This document shows positions 46,331 to 54,359 of a stretch of DNA of 64,000 nucleotides, one piece after another. The notes below the pieces were generated by a model, which ran no database searches, had not been told where the DNA came from, and saw nothing but the letters and a program-made list of their open reading frames with translations. The position numbers and the translations under genes are program-made. Position 1 is the first letter of the stretch, and every line of letters starts with the position of its first letter. Origin of the DNA: Microbacterium hydrothermale (GTDB lineage Bacteria > Actinomycetota > Actinomycetes > Actinomycetales > Microbacteriaceae); NCBI RefSeq assembly GCF_004854025.1, contig NZ_STGM01000001.1, positions 124,001 through 188,000 of the forward strand, read 5' to 3'.

Positions 46331-46639
46331 ATGTTCCGGCACGTCGTGCTGTTCCGGGTCCGTGACGACGTCGCGGACCCGGACCTGTCTGCCGCGGTCA
46401 CCGCGCTGCGCGGCCTGGGCTCCGAACCAGGCGTGGTGGCGTGGGCCGTGGAGATCTCGCTCGACACCCGCAAGGGCCGCGTGATCGTCGAAGACGGCAC
46501 CTTCGCCGACGCCGACGCCTTCCACGCCTGGCGGGACGGAGACGCCCACCGGCGCGTGGCGGAGCACATGGCGCGGATCGCCGACTGGTGGGTGGGGGAC
46601 TATACGACCCCCGAGGCCGCGGCCGACGATCCTGCCTGA
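46331..46639 (+). CDS. Dabb-domain small protein
   Basis: This 102-aa protein begins MFRHVVLFRVRDDV and ends with VAEHMARIADWWVGDY, the pattern of the dimeric alpha/beta-barrel (Dabb) family. Members are stress proteins or cyclases; the role here is unknown. It starts directly after the fcl stop, so it is read through from the gmd-fcl unit. Confidence 0.8.
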   Translation: MFRHVVLFRVRDDVADPDLSAAVTALRGLGSEPGVVAWAVEISLDTRKGRVIVEDGTFADADAFHAWRDGDAHRRVAEHMARIADWWVGDYTTPEAAADDPA

Positions 46640-46755
46640 GGCGAACGGATGCCGCAGATCCACCCGTTTCAGTGGTTCTGCGACGACGAACGGATAATCC
46701 CGCGTCTTACGCGCGTTCTGCCCCGATCCCGTCGAGGATGACGCAGCATAGGAAC

Positions 46756-47037
46756 ATGCCGTCGCTGGAGCCGAACTACCCCTGGATGTCGTACATGCAG
46801 GAATTCGGGGCGAACCTGCGTCGCACACGCCTCGCCGCCGGCATGACGCAGGAGACGGTCGCCCTTCGCGCCAGCATCTCGCTCTTCACCTACCAGAAGC
46901 TCGAGAAGGGGGAGTCGAACCCCGGCACGCCCGCGAACCCCCGCCTGCAGACGCTGCTGGCGCTCTCCGCCGTCTTGGGGGTCGACGTGCAGGAACTCGT
47001 CCCCGACCTGGATCGCTGGCACGACGTCGCCGTCTGA
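46756..47037 (+). CDS. XRE-family DNA-binding protein
   Basis: This small protein of 93 aa has one helix-turn-helix: FGANLRRTRLAAGMTQETVALRASISLFTYQKLEKGES (about 15-52), followed by RLQTLLALSAVLGVDVQELVPDL. The start is taken as ATG 46756; an ATG 18 bp earlier is in frame. It has no toxin-like partner. It lies convergent to two small hypotheticals. Confidence 0.78.
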   Translation: MPSLEPNYPWMSYMQEFGANLRRTRLAAGMTQETVALRASISLFTYQKLEKGESNPGTPANPRLQTLLALSAVLGVDVQELVPDLDRWHDVAV

Positions 47038-47055
47038 CGGCGCAGGAGCGGCCCC

Positions 47056-47253
47056 TCAGGGCATCAGGGCGAGCAGCTTCTCGACCTCGCGTATGAGGCG
47101 CTTCGTGCTCTCGACGCTCAACACGGTCGTGCGCTGCAGCGGCTGATCGGGCCCGAACCACACCCACGTCTCGCCGTTGCTGTGCTCGAGTCCGACGGCG
47201 ATCTCGACCACCGACGGCTGGTGAGGCGATCCTGACGAATGGTCAGTTCTCAT
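47056..47253 (-). CDS. Hypothetical protein, 65 aa
   Basis: This small protein contains VVEIAVGLEHSNGETWVWFGP and a helical end (SVESTKRLIREVEKLLALMP). No family is recognised. The start ATG 47253 overlaps the end of the next small gene, and no strong ribosome site is visible. Coding is suggested by the paired arrangement only. Confidence 0.45.
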   Translation of the reverse strand: MRTDHSSGSPHQPSVVEIAVGLEHSNGETWVWFGPDQPLQRTTVLSVESTKRLIREVEKLLALMP

Positions 47254-47485
47254 GCGGGGCGAGGCGGTCGGCGTATCGAAGGAGAGACACCTGGCGACTT
47301 TTTCCCCAGCCCGTCTTGGCGAGGACCATCGTGAATCCCTCGGCGCGCAGATCCATCGCCGTCTCCGGGGTGAGGCGCGTCCGCGGGGGCAGCTTGCTCC
47401 ACTGCAGCGAGATTCCGTAGGCGTGCGTGATGCGAAGAGGACGTGATTCTTTGGGCGCATTCTTTCGTGCCATGTGCATTCGCAT
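47243..47485 (-). CDS. Hypothetical protein, about 80 aa
   Basis: This small basic protein reads LRITHAYGISLQWSKLPPRTRLTPETAMDLRAEGFTMVLAKTGWGKSRQVSLLRYADRLAP. No family is recognised. The start may be ATG 47485 or the ATG at 47473. It overlaps the 65-aa gene by 11 bp, and the two may form a small operon divergent from the NTF2-like gene. Confidence 0.45.
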   Translation of the reverse strand: MRMHMARKNAPKESRPLRITHAYGISLQWSKLPPRTRLTPETAMDLRAEGFTMVLAKTGWGKSRQVSLLRYADRLAPHEN

Positions 47486-47535
47486 TCTTCGCGTCGAGGT
47501 CGCGGTGCTCACCTCTGATCCCTCCGGGTGTGAAA

Positions 47536-47564
47536 TTGAACGTACCACGCATACATGGTGTTAT
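47536..47564 (+). promoter_or_regulatory. Candidate promoter of NTF2-like gene
   Basis: TTGAAC (47536-47541) and TGTTAT (47559-47564) are separated by 17 bp. The ATG is 8 nt beyond, which fits a leaderless or nearly leaderless mRNA. Confidence 0.4.
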
Positions 47565-47571
47565 TGGCCCT

Positions 47572-48048
47572 ATGACGCGACACATTCCCGGTGTGGCCGA
47601 CGCCCATTTCGCGAGCGTGTCCGCGTCAGACGACGGCGACACCGAAGGCCTCATCGCGCGCCGGCGCGCCCGCATCCGGTTCTTCTTCGAGCGCATCTCG
47701 GCAGCCAGGCCGGCGGGCGCGGCCGACTGCTTCACCGAGGACGCGGTCGTCATGCGGGTCAGCTTCAGCGCGGGCCGCGTCGACGGCGCGGAGATGGTCG
47801 CCCGGGGGCGCCCGGTCATCCGCGAGTGGTTGTCGGCGCTCGCGGATCGCCACCTGTCGGCGGCCGTCGTGTCGTGCGAGACGGACGAAGACGTCTTCGT
47901 CGTCCGTTGCTCGTGGTCGCTCGACGGGTTCCACGGAGAGCGGGTGCACTCGACGAGCCTCGGCATCTACGAGTTCGAGGGGGATCGCATCACTCGCCTC
48001 CGCGTGAGCTCCGCCGAAGAGGAAGGGGAGGGGTGTCCGGAAAGCTGA
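47572..48048 (+). CDS. SnoaL/NTF2-like protein, paralog A
   Basis: This 158-aa protein has an NTF2-like (SnoaL) fold: a helical start, then RPVIREWLSALADRHL and VVRCSWSLDGFHGERVHSTSLGIYEFEGDRITRLRV. It is a clear paralog of the protein at 49658-50080, sharing an ERVHS-T/S core and an acidic EEEGEG tail. The N-terminal 28 residues (MTRHIPGVADAHFASV...) are not shared. The catalytic role is unknown. A strong hairpin lies 44 bp beyond the stop. Confidence 0.78.
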   Translation: MTRHIPGVADAHFASVSASDDGDTEGLIARRRARIRFFFERISAARPAGAADCFTEDAVVMRVSFSAGRVDGAEMVARGRPVIREWLSALADRHLSAAVVSCETDEDVFVVRCSWSLDGFHGERVHSTSLGIYEFEGDRITRLRVSSAEEEGEGCPES

Positions 48049-48091
48049 GGGGTCGCCCGTGCTTTCGCGCGAATGCGTCCGGGAAAGGCAG

Positions 48092-48128
48092 AAGGCCCCG
48101 GATCTCGCGATCCGGGGCCTTCTTCTTG
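48092..48128. terminator. Bidirectional terminator
   Basis: AAGGCCCCGGATC and GATCCGGGGCCTT form a perfect 13-bp stem around TCGC (48092-48121), followed on the plus strand by CTTCTTGTT. It serves the plus-strand NTF2-like gene and, on the minus strand, the end of the tRNA transcript. Confidence 0.85.
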
Positions 48129-48202
48129 TTGCGGGGACAGGATTTGAACCTGCGACCTCTGGGTTATGAGCCCAGCGAGCTACCGAGCTGCTCCACCCCG
48201 CG
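48129..48202 (-). tRNA. Initiator tRNA-fMet (CAT)
   Basis: Read on the minus strand, a 74-nt cloverleaf has acceptor CGCGGGG/CCCCGCA with the C1-A72 mismatch of bacterial initiators. The anticodon arm is CTGGG-CTCATAA-CCCAG with three G-C pairs next to the loop and anticodon CAT. The T arm reads GCAGGTTCAAATCCTGT. The 3' CCA is not encoded. A promoter (48215-48243) and a terminator flank it. Confidence 0.96.
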
Positions 48203-48214
48203 GCACAAGAGAAA

Positions 48215-48243
48215 ACATTACGCCGAGATGAACGACATGGCAA
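48215..48243 (-). promoter_or_regulatory. tRNA-fMet promoter
   Basis: On the minus strand TTGCCA (48238-48243) and TAATGT (48215-48220) are 17 bp apart. The -10 box ends 12 nt before the mature tRNA. Confidence 0.7.
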
Positions 48244-48285
48244 ATCCGGGCACACCGCCCGGGAGTGTCGCGAGAGAATAGGCCG

Positions 48286-48783
48286 GTGAGCAACACTTTC
48301 GACGATTTCGCCGACGGACGCCCCGAGAGCCCCGCGCAGCGCGCGGATCGCAACTGGAACGAGATTCTGCAAGAACTCCGGGTGCTGCAGACGGGCACGC
48401 AGATCCTCACCGGCTTCCTGCTGGCCCTCGCGTTCCAGAGTTCGTTCGCCGAGCTGTCGCCCGCGCAGCGCACGTTCTATCTCGTGTTGATCTGCCTGGC
48501 GGCGCTCAGCGCCGTCGTGGCGCTCGCGCCGGTCGCCCTGCACCGCGCGGTGTTCCACCTGCAGGTGAAACCCTCGCTCGTGCGGGTCGGCCACAACGCC
48601 CTGCGCGGGGCCCTGGCCCTCGTCTCGCTCCTGCTCGTCGGCGTGGTCGTCTTCGTGTTCGACGTCGTCGTCTCGCTCGCGGCCGCGCTGACCGCCGGAG
48701 TCGTGCTGGGCCTCGTCATCCTCGTACTGTGGGTCGTGGTGCCGGTGTTCGTCCGACGCCGGGGGAGAGGGACAGCACGATGA
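48286..48783 (+). CDS. DUF6328-like membrane protein
   Basis: This 165-aa protein has a soluble start (RADRNWNEILQELRVLQTGTQILTGFLLALAFQSSF) and four hydrophobic helices. The NEILQELRVLQTGTQILTGFLL segment is typical of the DUF6328 family. Function unknown. The start is GTG 48286. The end overlaps the nitrilase-family start by 4 bp (ATGA). Confidence 0.75.
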   Translation: MSNTFDDFADGRPESPAQRADRNWNEILQELRVLQTGTQILTGFLLALAFQSSFAELSPAQRTFYLVLICLAALSAVVALAPVALHRAVFHLQVKPSLVRVGHNALRGALALVSLLLVGVVVFVFDVVVSLAAALTAGVVLGLVILVLWVVVPVFVRRRGRGTAR

Positions 48784-49586
48784 GCCAGCACACCGTCGGC
48801 GTCGCCGTGGCCCAGTTCGCCCCCGCGGCCTCGCGCGAGGCGAACCTCGCCGACATCGCGGATGCCACCCGCACGGCCGCCGCGCGGGGAGCCCGCGTGG
48901 TCGTGTTCCCCGAGTACTCCAGCTACTTCATCGATCCCTTCGACTCCTCGCTCGCCGAGAACGCCGAAGATCTCGACGGTCCCTTCGTACAGGCCCTCAC
49001 GCGTTTGGCGGCCGAGCTCGACCTCGTCGTGGTCGCGGGACTGCTCGAGCGGGCCGACGACGGCCGGCGCGTGCGCAACACTGTCGTGGCGGTGGCGGGC
49101 GACGGCATCCGGGCTGTGTACCGCAAGCTCCACCTGTACGACGCCTTCGGTCAGCGGGAGTCCGACTGGGTCGAGCCCGGCGAGATCGCGCCGCCGCAGA
49201 CCTTCGAGGTGGCGGGGCTGCGGTTCGGGTTGATGACCTGCTACGACCTGCGCTTCCCCGAGGTCGCGCGCACGCTCGCCGACGCCGCGGTCGACGTCGC
49301 GCTGGTGCCGGCGGAGTGGGTGCGCGGCCCGCTCAAAGAGCACCACTGGCGCACGCTCGTGCAGGCGCGCGCGATCGAGAACACCTTCTTCGTCGCCGCC
49401 GCCGACCACTCCCCGCCGCTCGGGGTCGGACACTCGATGATCGTCGACCCGCAGGGCGTGACGATGGCGCAGATCGGCACGGCCACCGACGTCGCGGTGG
49501 CGCACCTCGATCCCGACGCCATCTCGCGCGTGCGCCGCGTCAATCCCGCGCTGGCGCTGCGGCGCTACCGCGTCACCCCTCGCTGA
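48780..49586 (+). CDS. Carbon-nitrogen hydrolase (nitrilase family)
   Basis: This 268-aa amidase-type hydrolase has the full triad: Glu in VVFPEYSSYF (about 42), Lys in VYRKLHLYDAFG (about 117) and Cys in LMTCYDLRFPE (about 153). It probably hydrolyses a linear amide in the cytoplasm, as in the deaminated-glutathione amidase/omega-amidase groups; the substrate is not known. The start is ATG 48780, coupled to the membrane-protein gene. Confidence 0.88.
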   Translation: MSQHTVGVAVAQFAPAASREANLADIADATRTAAARGARVVVFPEYSSYFIDPFDSSLAENAEDLDGPFVQALTRLAAELDLVVVAGLLERADDGRRVRNTVVAVAGDGIRAVYRKLHLYDAFGQRESDWVEPGEIAPPQTFEVAGLRFGLMTCYDLRFPEVARTLADAAVDVALVPAEWVRGPLKEHHWRTLVQARAIENTFFVAAADHSPPLGVGHSMIVDPQGVTMAQIGTATDVAVAHLDPDAISRVRRVNPALALRRYRVTPR

Positions 49587-49657
49587 CGCGCCCTCACCTC
49601 TGCCTCGCGCTGCGGGGCCACCCGGGAGAGCCTGACGCGGTTCCATACACTTTGCGC

Positions 49658-50080
49658 ATGACTCATGGCCGAGAAGCGCACGAGAACGCGAGGGACTGTG
49701 TCGACCGGCTGCTGGCGGCGATCACCGCGGGCGACCTCGAGGCGGCCGCCGCCACGTTCGTCGCCGACGCGCGAGTCGTGAGAGTGCAATACGCCGAGGG
49801 GCGCGTGTGCGGGGGTGCGATCGTCGCGGTCGGCCTCCCCGACGTCACCCGGTGGTTGGAGGCGATCATCGAGCGCGACGTCTCGGTTCACCGCATCGCG
49901 GACCACGTCGAGGGTGAATCTCTCATCGTCCGCACGGCGTGGTCGATGCGCGGCTTCGACGACGAACGCGTGCACTCCTCGAGCGTCGCGGCCTACCAGG
50001 TCGTCGACGGACGCATCTCGACCCTGCGGGCGACCTCGCACGAAGAAGAGGGCGCGGGCCGCCCGGCCGCACGGGTCTGA
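49658..50080 (+). CDS. SnoaL/NTF2-like protein, paralog B
   Basis: This 140-aa protein has the NTF2-like fold: CVDRLLAAITAGDLEAAAATFVADARVVRVQYAEGRVCGG and IVRTAWSMRGFDDERVHSSSVAAYQVVDGRISTLRATSHEEEG. It matches paralog A along most of its length. CATACACT lies just upstream, so the mRNA may be leaderless. It converges on the aminotransferase gene with a 4-bp gap. Confidence 0.78.
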   Translation: MTHGREAHENARDCVDRLLAAITAGDLEAAAATFVADARVVRVQYAEGRVCGGAIVAVGLPDVTRWLEAIIERDVSVHRIADHVEGESLIVRTAWSMRGFDDERVHSSSVAAYQVVDGRISTLRATSHEEEGAGRPAARV

Positions 50081-50084
50081 CGAC

Positions 50085-51290
50085 TCAGCCGCGCGTCATC
50101 CCCGCGAGGCGCTCCGCCGCGTCGGCGAGCACCTCCACCTTCTTGCACGCCGCGAAGCGCACGAGCGTCGCGTACCGGTCCCGGTGCGCGGGCGACGCGA
50201 AGGCGGTGAGGGGGATGCCGACGACCCCGGCGCGGGCGGGCAGCTCGCGGCAGAACGCATCGGCGTCGGTGGCGCCGAGCGGGGCGGCATCCACCACCGT
50301 GAAATACGACCCTCCCGGGGTCGACACGTCGAAGCCGGCGGCGCGCAGACCCGTGCCGAGCAGAGCGGCCTTGGCGGCCATCTCGGACGCGACCGAGGCG
50401 AAGAACGCGTCGGGCAGGCGCAGACCCACCGCGATCGCCGGCTGGAACGGCGAACCGCCGACGTAGGTCAGGAACTGCTTGACCGCGAGCACCGCCGACA
50501 CCAGGTCGGCAGGTCCCGTGACCCAGCCGGTCTTCCACCCGGTGAGCGAGAAGGTCTTGCCCGCCGACGAGATCGACACCGTTCGCTCGGCCGCACCGGG
50601 GATCGTCGCGACGGGAACGTGGGGTCCGTCGAAGACGAGGTGCTCGTAGACCTCGTCGGTGACGATGATCGCGTCGTGCCGGTGCGCGAGCCGCACCACC
50701 TCGTCGAGAACCTCTCGCGTGAAGACGGTGCCGGTGGGGTTGTGCGGGTCGTTGACGAGGATCACGCGCGTGCGGTCGGAGACGGCGGATGCCAACTGCT
50801 CGAGGTCGGGCTGGAAGTCGGGCCACCGCAGCGGCACCGGCACGAGCGTCGCGCCCGAGAGGGCGACGCACGCGGCGTAGGAGTCGTAGTAGGGCTCGAA
50901 CACCACGACCTCGTCGTCGGGTCCGTCGACGAGGGCGAGCAGCGTCGCGGCGAGCGCCTCGGTGGCCCCCACGGTCACGAGCACCTCGCGCGCGGGATCG
51001 AGCTCGAGGCCGTAGAACCGACGCTGGTGCTCGGCGACGGCGTCGAGCAGGTCGGGGCAGCCGCGCCCGGGGGCGTACTGGTTCACCCCGTCGGCGATCG
51101 CGCGACGGGCGGCGTCGAGAACGGCGTCGGGACCGTCTTCGTCGGGGAAGCCCTGGCCGAGGTTGAGCGCCCCGGTCGAGGCCGCGAGCGCACTCATCTC
51201 GGCGAAGATCGTGGGGACGGGTGCGCCGTCGGCGGCGAGGAGTCCCGCGCCGCGGGCCGTGCGCTGCCAGGCGCCGGGAATCTGCTGCAT
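50085..51290 (-). CDS. Class I/II PLP aminotransferase
   Basis: This fold-type I aminotransferase of 401 aa has NLGQGFPDEDGP, VLVTVGATEALAATLLALV, NDPHNPTG, VTDEVYEHLVFDG and the PLP lysine in SISSAGKTFSLTGWKTGWVTGP. It resembles the kynurenine/methionine aminotransferase group. The start is ATG 51290; upstream in-frame extension is possible but not supported by a ribosome site. It is convergent with the NTF2-like gene. Confidence 0.87.
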   Translation of the reverse strand: MQQIPGAWQRTARGAGLLAADGAPVPTIFAEMSALAASTGALNLGQGFPDEDGPDAVLDAARRAIADGVNQYAPGRGCPDLLDAVAEHQRRFYGLELDPAREVLVTVGATEALAATLLALVDGPDDEVVVFEPYYDSYAACVALSGATLVPVPLRWPDFQPDLEQLASAVSDRTRVILVNDPHNPTGTVFTREVLDEVVRLAHRHDAIIVTDEVYEHLVFDGPHVPVATIPGAAERTVSISSAGKTFSLTGWKTGWVTGPADLVSAVLAVKQFLTYVGGSPFQPAIAVGLRLPDAFFASVASEMAAKAALLGTGLRAAGFDVSTPGGSYFTVVDAAPLGATDADAFCRELPARAGVVGIPLTAFASPAHRDRYATLVRFAACKKVEVLADAAERLAGMTRG

Positions 51291-51491
51291 GCACCCAGGA
51301 TGCCGCACCTCGCGGAGCGCAAGCGGGAATGCCGTCACGGGGCGACGTGCTACACCTCGAGAGGGGGCGTGATGCGCCCCCGGAGCCTCGCGGCGACCTG
51401 CTGCGAGACCCATAGAGGCGACTCACGCTCGTCATAGGTGGCCCACAGGATCCGCGGTCATCGTAGAAGCGCCTGGAAGAAGGAGCATCCC

Positions 51492-53066
51492 ATGAGCGAC
51501 ACCACGGACAACCGTCCCGAGGGTAACGACAACAGCCACAACGCTGAGGCGCCCACGTCGTCGCAGCACCCCACCCCGACCCCCGCCGGCAGCGACGCCG
51601 CCGCGCAGACCCCGGCCGCCCCGGCCCCGGGCGTTCCCCCCGTTCCGACGCGCTCGCCCGCCGCGGCCGCCGCCGCGTGGCCCCCGCCGGCCGCCGGCAG
51701 CGCCCAGCCCGGCGCCCACGTCCCCTCCGGCCCCTCCGCCCACGGCGGCTACGCCTCGGCCCCCTCGGGCGCCACCACCCCGACCGGACAGGCCTTCGGC
51801 CCCGCCGCCACCGACGCCCACCCCACGCTCGCGCTCGGCGACACGGCGGCCGCCGCGCCCCGCAAGAAGAGCGCGGCCCCCCGCGTCGCGGCGCTGCTCG
51901 TCGCCGCGGCCCTCGTCGGCGGCGGTGCCGGCCTCGGCGGCGCGTACGCCGGCGTCAACCTGTGGGGCGGCTCGAACGCCTCCACGGTCGCGGGTCCCAC
52001 CGCCATCACGGTCAACGACCCCAGCAACGTCAACGACACCGCCGCGGTCGCCTCGAAGGTCGTGCCGAGCGTCGTCACGATCAGCGCCACCGGCACCTCG
52101 GCCGGTGGCACCGGCTCGGGCGTCATCCTGAGCGCCGACGGCTACGTGCTCACCAACACCCACGTCGTCACCCTCGACGGGCAGACCGGCGACGCGAAGC
52201 TGTCGGTCACCACCTCCGACGGGCGCGTCTACGCGGCCACCGTGGTCGGCACCGACCCCACGTACGACCTCGCCGTGATCAAGCTCACGAACGCGTCGGG
52301 CCTGACCCCCATCGAGTGGGGCGACTCGTCGAAGCTCAACGTGGGAGACGCGACCACCGCGATCGGCGCTCCGCTGGGCCTGCCCAACACGGTGACCACC
52401 GGTATCGTCAGCGCGCTGAACCGCTCGATCCAGGTCGCCTCGTCGGCCGCGCCCTCCGACGGGTCCGACTCGCAGCAGACCGAGCCGGGTCAGGAGAGCC
52501 CGTTCCGCTTCGACTTCGGCCAGGGTCAGCAGTCGCAGTCGGCGAGCGCGACGATCAAGATCGCCGTCATCCAGACCGACGCGGCCATCAACCCCGGCAA
52601 CTCCGGTGGTGCCTTGGTCGATGACGAGGGCAAGCTCATCGGCATCAACGTCGCGATCGCGAGCGCGGGCGGATCGTCATCGTCGGGCTCGCAGTCGGGC
52701 AACATCGGCGTCGGCTTCTCGATCCCCTCCGACATCGCCAAGCGCATCTCGCAGGAGATCATCGACAACGGCTCCGCCACGCACGGTCTGCTGGGCGCGT
52801 CGGTGCAGGATGCCAGCGGCATCCAGGGCGCGACCACGACGGGCGCGTACGTCGCCGAGGCCGTCTCGGGCGGCGCGGCTCAGGCCGCGGGCCTCGCCAA
52901 GGGCGACATCATCATCAAGGTCGACGGCATCCCCGTGACGAACTCGATCGACCTCACCGCCCAGGTGCGCGCGCTGGCCGCGGGCTCCAAGGCCGAGATC
53001 ACCTACCTGCGCAACGGCCAGGAGAAGACCGCCGAGGTCACGCTCGGCACCATGACCCAGGGCTGA
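51492..53066 (+). CDS. HtrA/DegP-like serine protease
   Basis: This membrane-anchored trypsin-like protease of 524 aa has a Pro/Ala-rich disordered cytoplasmic N-terminus (1-125), one transmembrane helix (about 130-155) and the triad His in LTNTHVV, Asp in TYDLAVIKL and Ser in NPGNSGGAL. A C-terminal PDZ domain follows (about 435-515). It should degrade or chaperone misfolded proteins outside the membrane. The ribosome site AAGGAG precedes ATG 51492. It is followed after 39 bp by the first teichoic-acid gene. Confidence 0.92.
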   Translation: MSDTTDNRPEGNDNSHNAEAPTSSQHPTPTPAGSDAAAQTPAAPAPGVPPVPTRSPAAAAAAWPPPAAGSAQPGAHVPSGPSAHGGYASAPSGATTPTGQAFGPAATDAHPTLALGDTAAAAPRKKSAAPRVAALLVAAALVGGGAGLGGAYAGVNLWGGSNASTVAGPTAITVNDPSNVNDTAAVASKVVPSVVTISATGTSAGGTGSGVILSADGYVLTNTHVVTLDGQTGDAKLSVTTSDGRVYAATVVGTDPTYDLAVIKLTNASGLTPIEWGDSSKLNVGDATTAIGAPLGLPNTVTTGIVSALNRSIQVASSAAPSDGSDSQQTEPGQESPFRFDFGQGQQSQSASATIKIAVIQTDAAINPGNSGGALVDDEGKLIGINVAIASAGGSSSSGSQSGNIGVGFSIPSDIAKRISQEIIDNGSATHGLLGASVQDASGIQGATTTGAYVAEAVSGGAAQAAGLAKGDIIIKVDGIPVTNSIDLTAQVRALAAGSKAEITYLRNGQEKTAEVTLGTMTQG

Positions 53067-53105
53067 GCCCCACGGTCGGACGCCACTCCGCGATAGGCTC
53101 GCGGG

Positions 53106-54359
53106 GTGGCGTCTTTCTCGTTCGGTGCGGGAAACGCCCGCAAACTCCGCCGCATCCCCCTGTATCTCGCCGGTCGCCTGCTCACCGCGATCGTCCCGAG
53201 ATCGCGCGACGAGTGGGTCTTCGGCTGCGCGGTCGGTCTCGCCGACGGCGCCCTCGCCCTGTACACCGTCGTAACCGCCCACGGCGAGCGCACGACCTGG
53301 CTCGTCGCCGACGCCGAACAGCAGCAGGATGCCGATCGCCTCGGCATCCGGTCGGTGCGGCGCGACAGTCTCGCGGGGTTCTGGCGCACGGCCCGGGCCC
53401 GCGTGATCGTCGTGACGCACGGGTTCGGCGACGTGCAGCGCTACGCCACGACGGGGGCGGTGATCGTGCAGCTGTGGCACGGGATCCCGCTCAAGCGCAT
53501 CGGGCTCGACTCGGCCGAGACCACGCGCAGCCCGGTGCTGCCGAGCGTGCTCTCGCCCGTGCTGCGGGTGCTGTACCGGCGCACGACGAGGCGGATCGCG
53601 GTGCTGCCGGCCGCGTCGCACCTCGTGCGCGGACGCCTCGAGAGCGCGTTCGGCCTCACCGACGACCGCGTGCCCGTGACGGGCGAGCCCCGTGTCGACG
53701 TGCTCTCCACCGGCACCGCCGACTCGCGACGCACCGCGGCGCGCGAGCGGCTCGCCGAGGTGCTCGGGATGCCGCTCGCCGCCCGCCGCGTCGTGCTCTA
53801 CGCGCCGACCTGGCGCGACGGAGCGCCCGATCCCGCCGTTCCCGACGCGGGGGAGTGGCAGCGCATCGTCCGCGTACTCGACGACACCGACGCCCTGCTC
53901 CTGGTGCGCTCGCACCCCCTCGGCGCGGGGGACTACTGCCCGCCGCGGAGCGCGGCGGATCGCGTCGCCTCCCTCGGCAGCGACCTCGTGGCCGACGTCA
54001 CCCCCCTGCTGCTGGGTCTCGACGCCCTCGTCACCGACTACTCCTCGCTCGCGTTCGACGCGGCCCTCGTGCCGCTGCCGGTGGTGTTCTTCGCCCCCGA
54101 CCTCGAGGCCTACACGGCCCGTCGCGGGCTCTACGGCCGGTACGCCGACGTCGCCGGCGACAGTCCCGCGCGCTCGTGGGACGACGCCCTCGCGCAGATC
54201 CGCGCCGTCTTGGCCGACCCGCGCGCGGCCCTCGCCGCCTCGCGCGAACGCAGCGCGCGCGTGCACGCCCACCGCGACGGGCGCAACGCGGAGCGCGTGT
54301 ACCGGGCCGTGCGCGCGCGGATCGGCGCCACCCCCACCCGGAAGGACGACCGCCCATGA
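53106..54359 (+). CDS. CDP-glycerol glycerophosphotransferase-like
   Basis: This TagB/TagF-type GT-B enzyme of 417 aa has VIVQLWHGIPLKRIGLDSAET, VVLYAPTWRDGAPD and LDALVTDYSSLAFDAALV, the core motifs of the family. It should transfer glycerol- or ribitol-phosphate during wall-polymer synthesis. The start is GTG 53106, with TAGGCT 7-12 nt upstream, so a leaderless message is possible. Its stop overlaps the next homologue (ATGA). Confidence 0.85.
   Translation: MASFSFGAGNARKLRRIPLYLAGRLLTAIVPRSRDEWVFGCAVGLADGALALYTVVTAHGERTTWLVADAEQQQDADRLGIRSVRRDSLAGFWRTARARVIVVTHGFGDVQRYATTGAVIVQLWHGIPLKRIGLDSAETTRSPVLPSVLSPVLRVLYRRTTRRIAVLPAASHLVRGRLESAFGLTDDRVPVTGEPRVDVLSTGTADSRRTAARERLAEVLGMPLAARRVVLYAPTWRDGAPDPAVPDAGEWQRIVRVLDDTDALLLVRSHPLGAGDYCPPRSAADRVASLGSDLVADVTPLLLGLDALVTDYSSLAFDAALVPLPVVFFAPDLEAYTARRGLYGRYADVAGDSPARSWDDALAQIRAVLADPRAALAASRERSARVHAHRDGRNAERVYRAVRARIGATPTRKDDRP

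Noticed and set aside
47427-48281. A 284-aa plus-strand frame
   Set aside because: It overlaps the NTF2-like gene in another phase and runs through the terminator and tRNA antisense.
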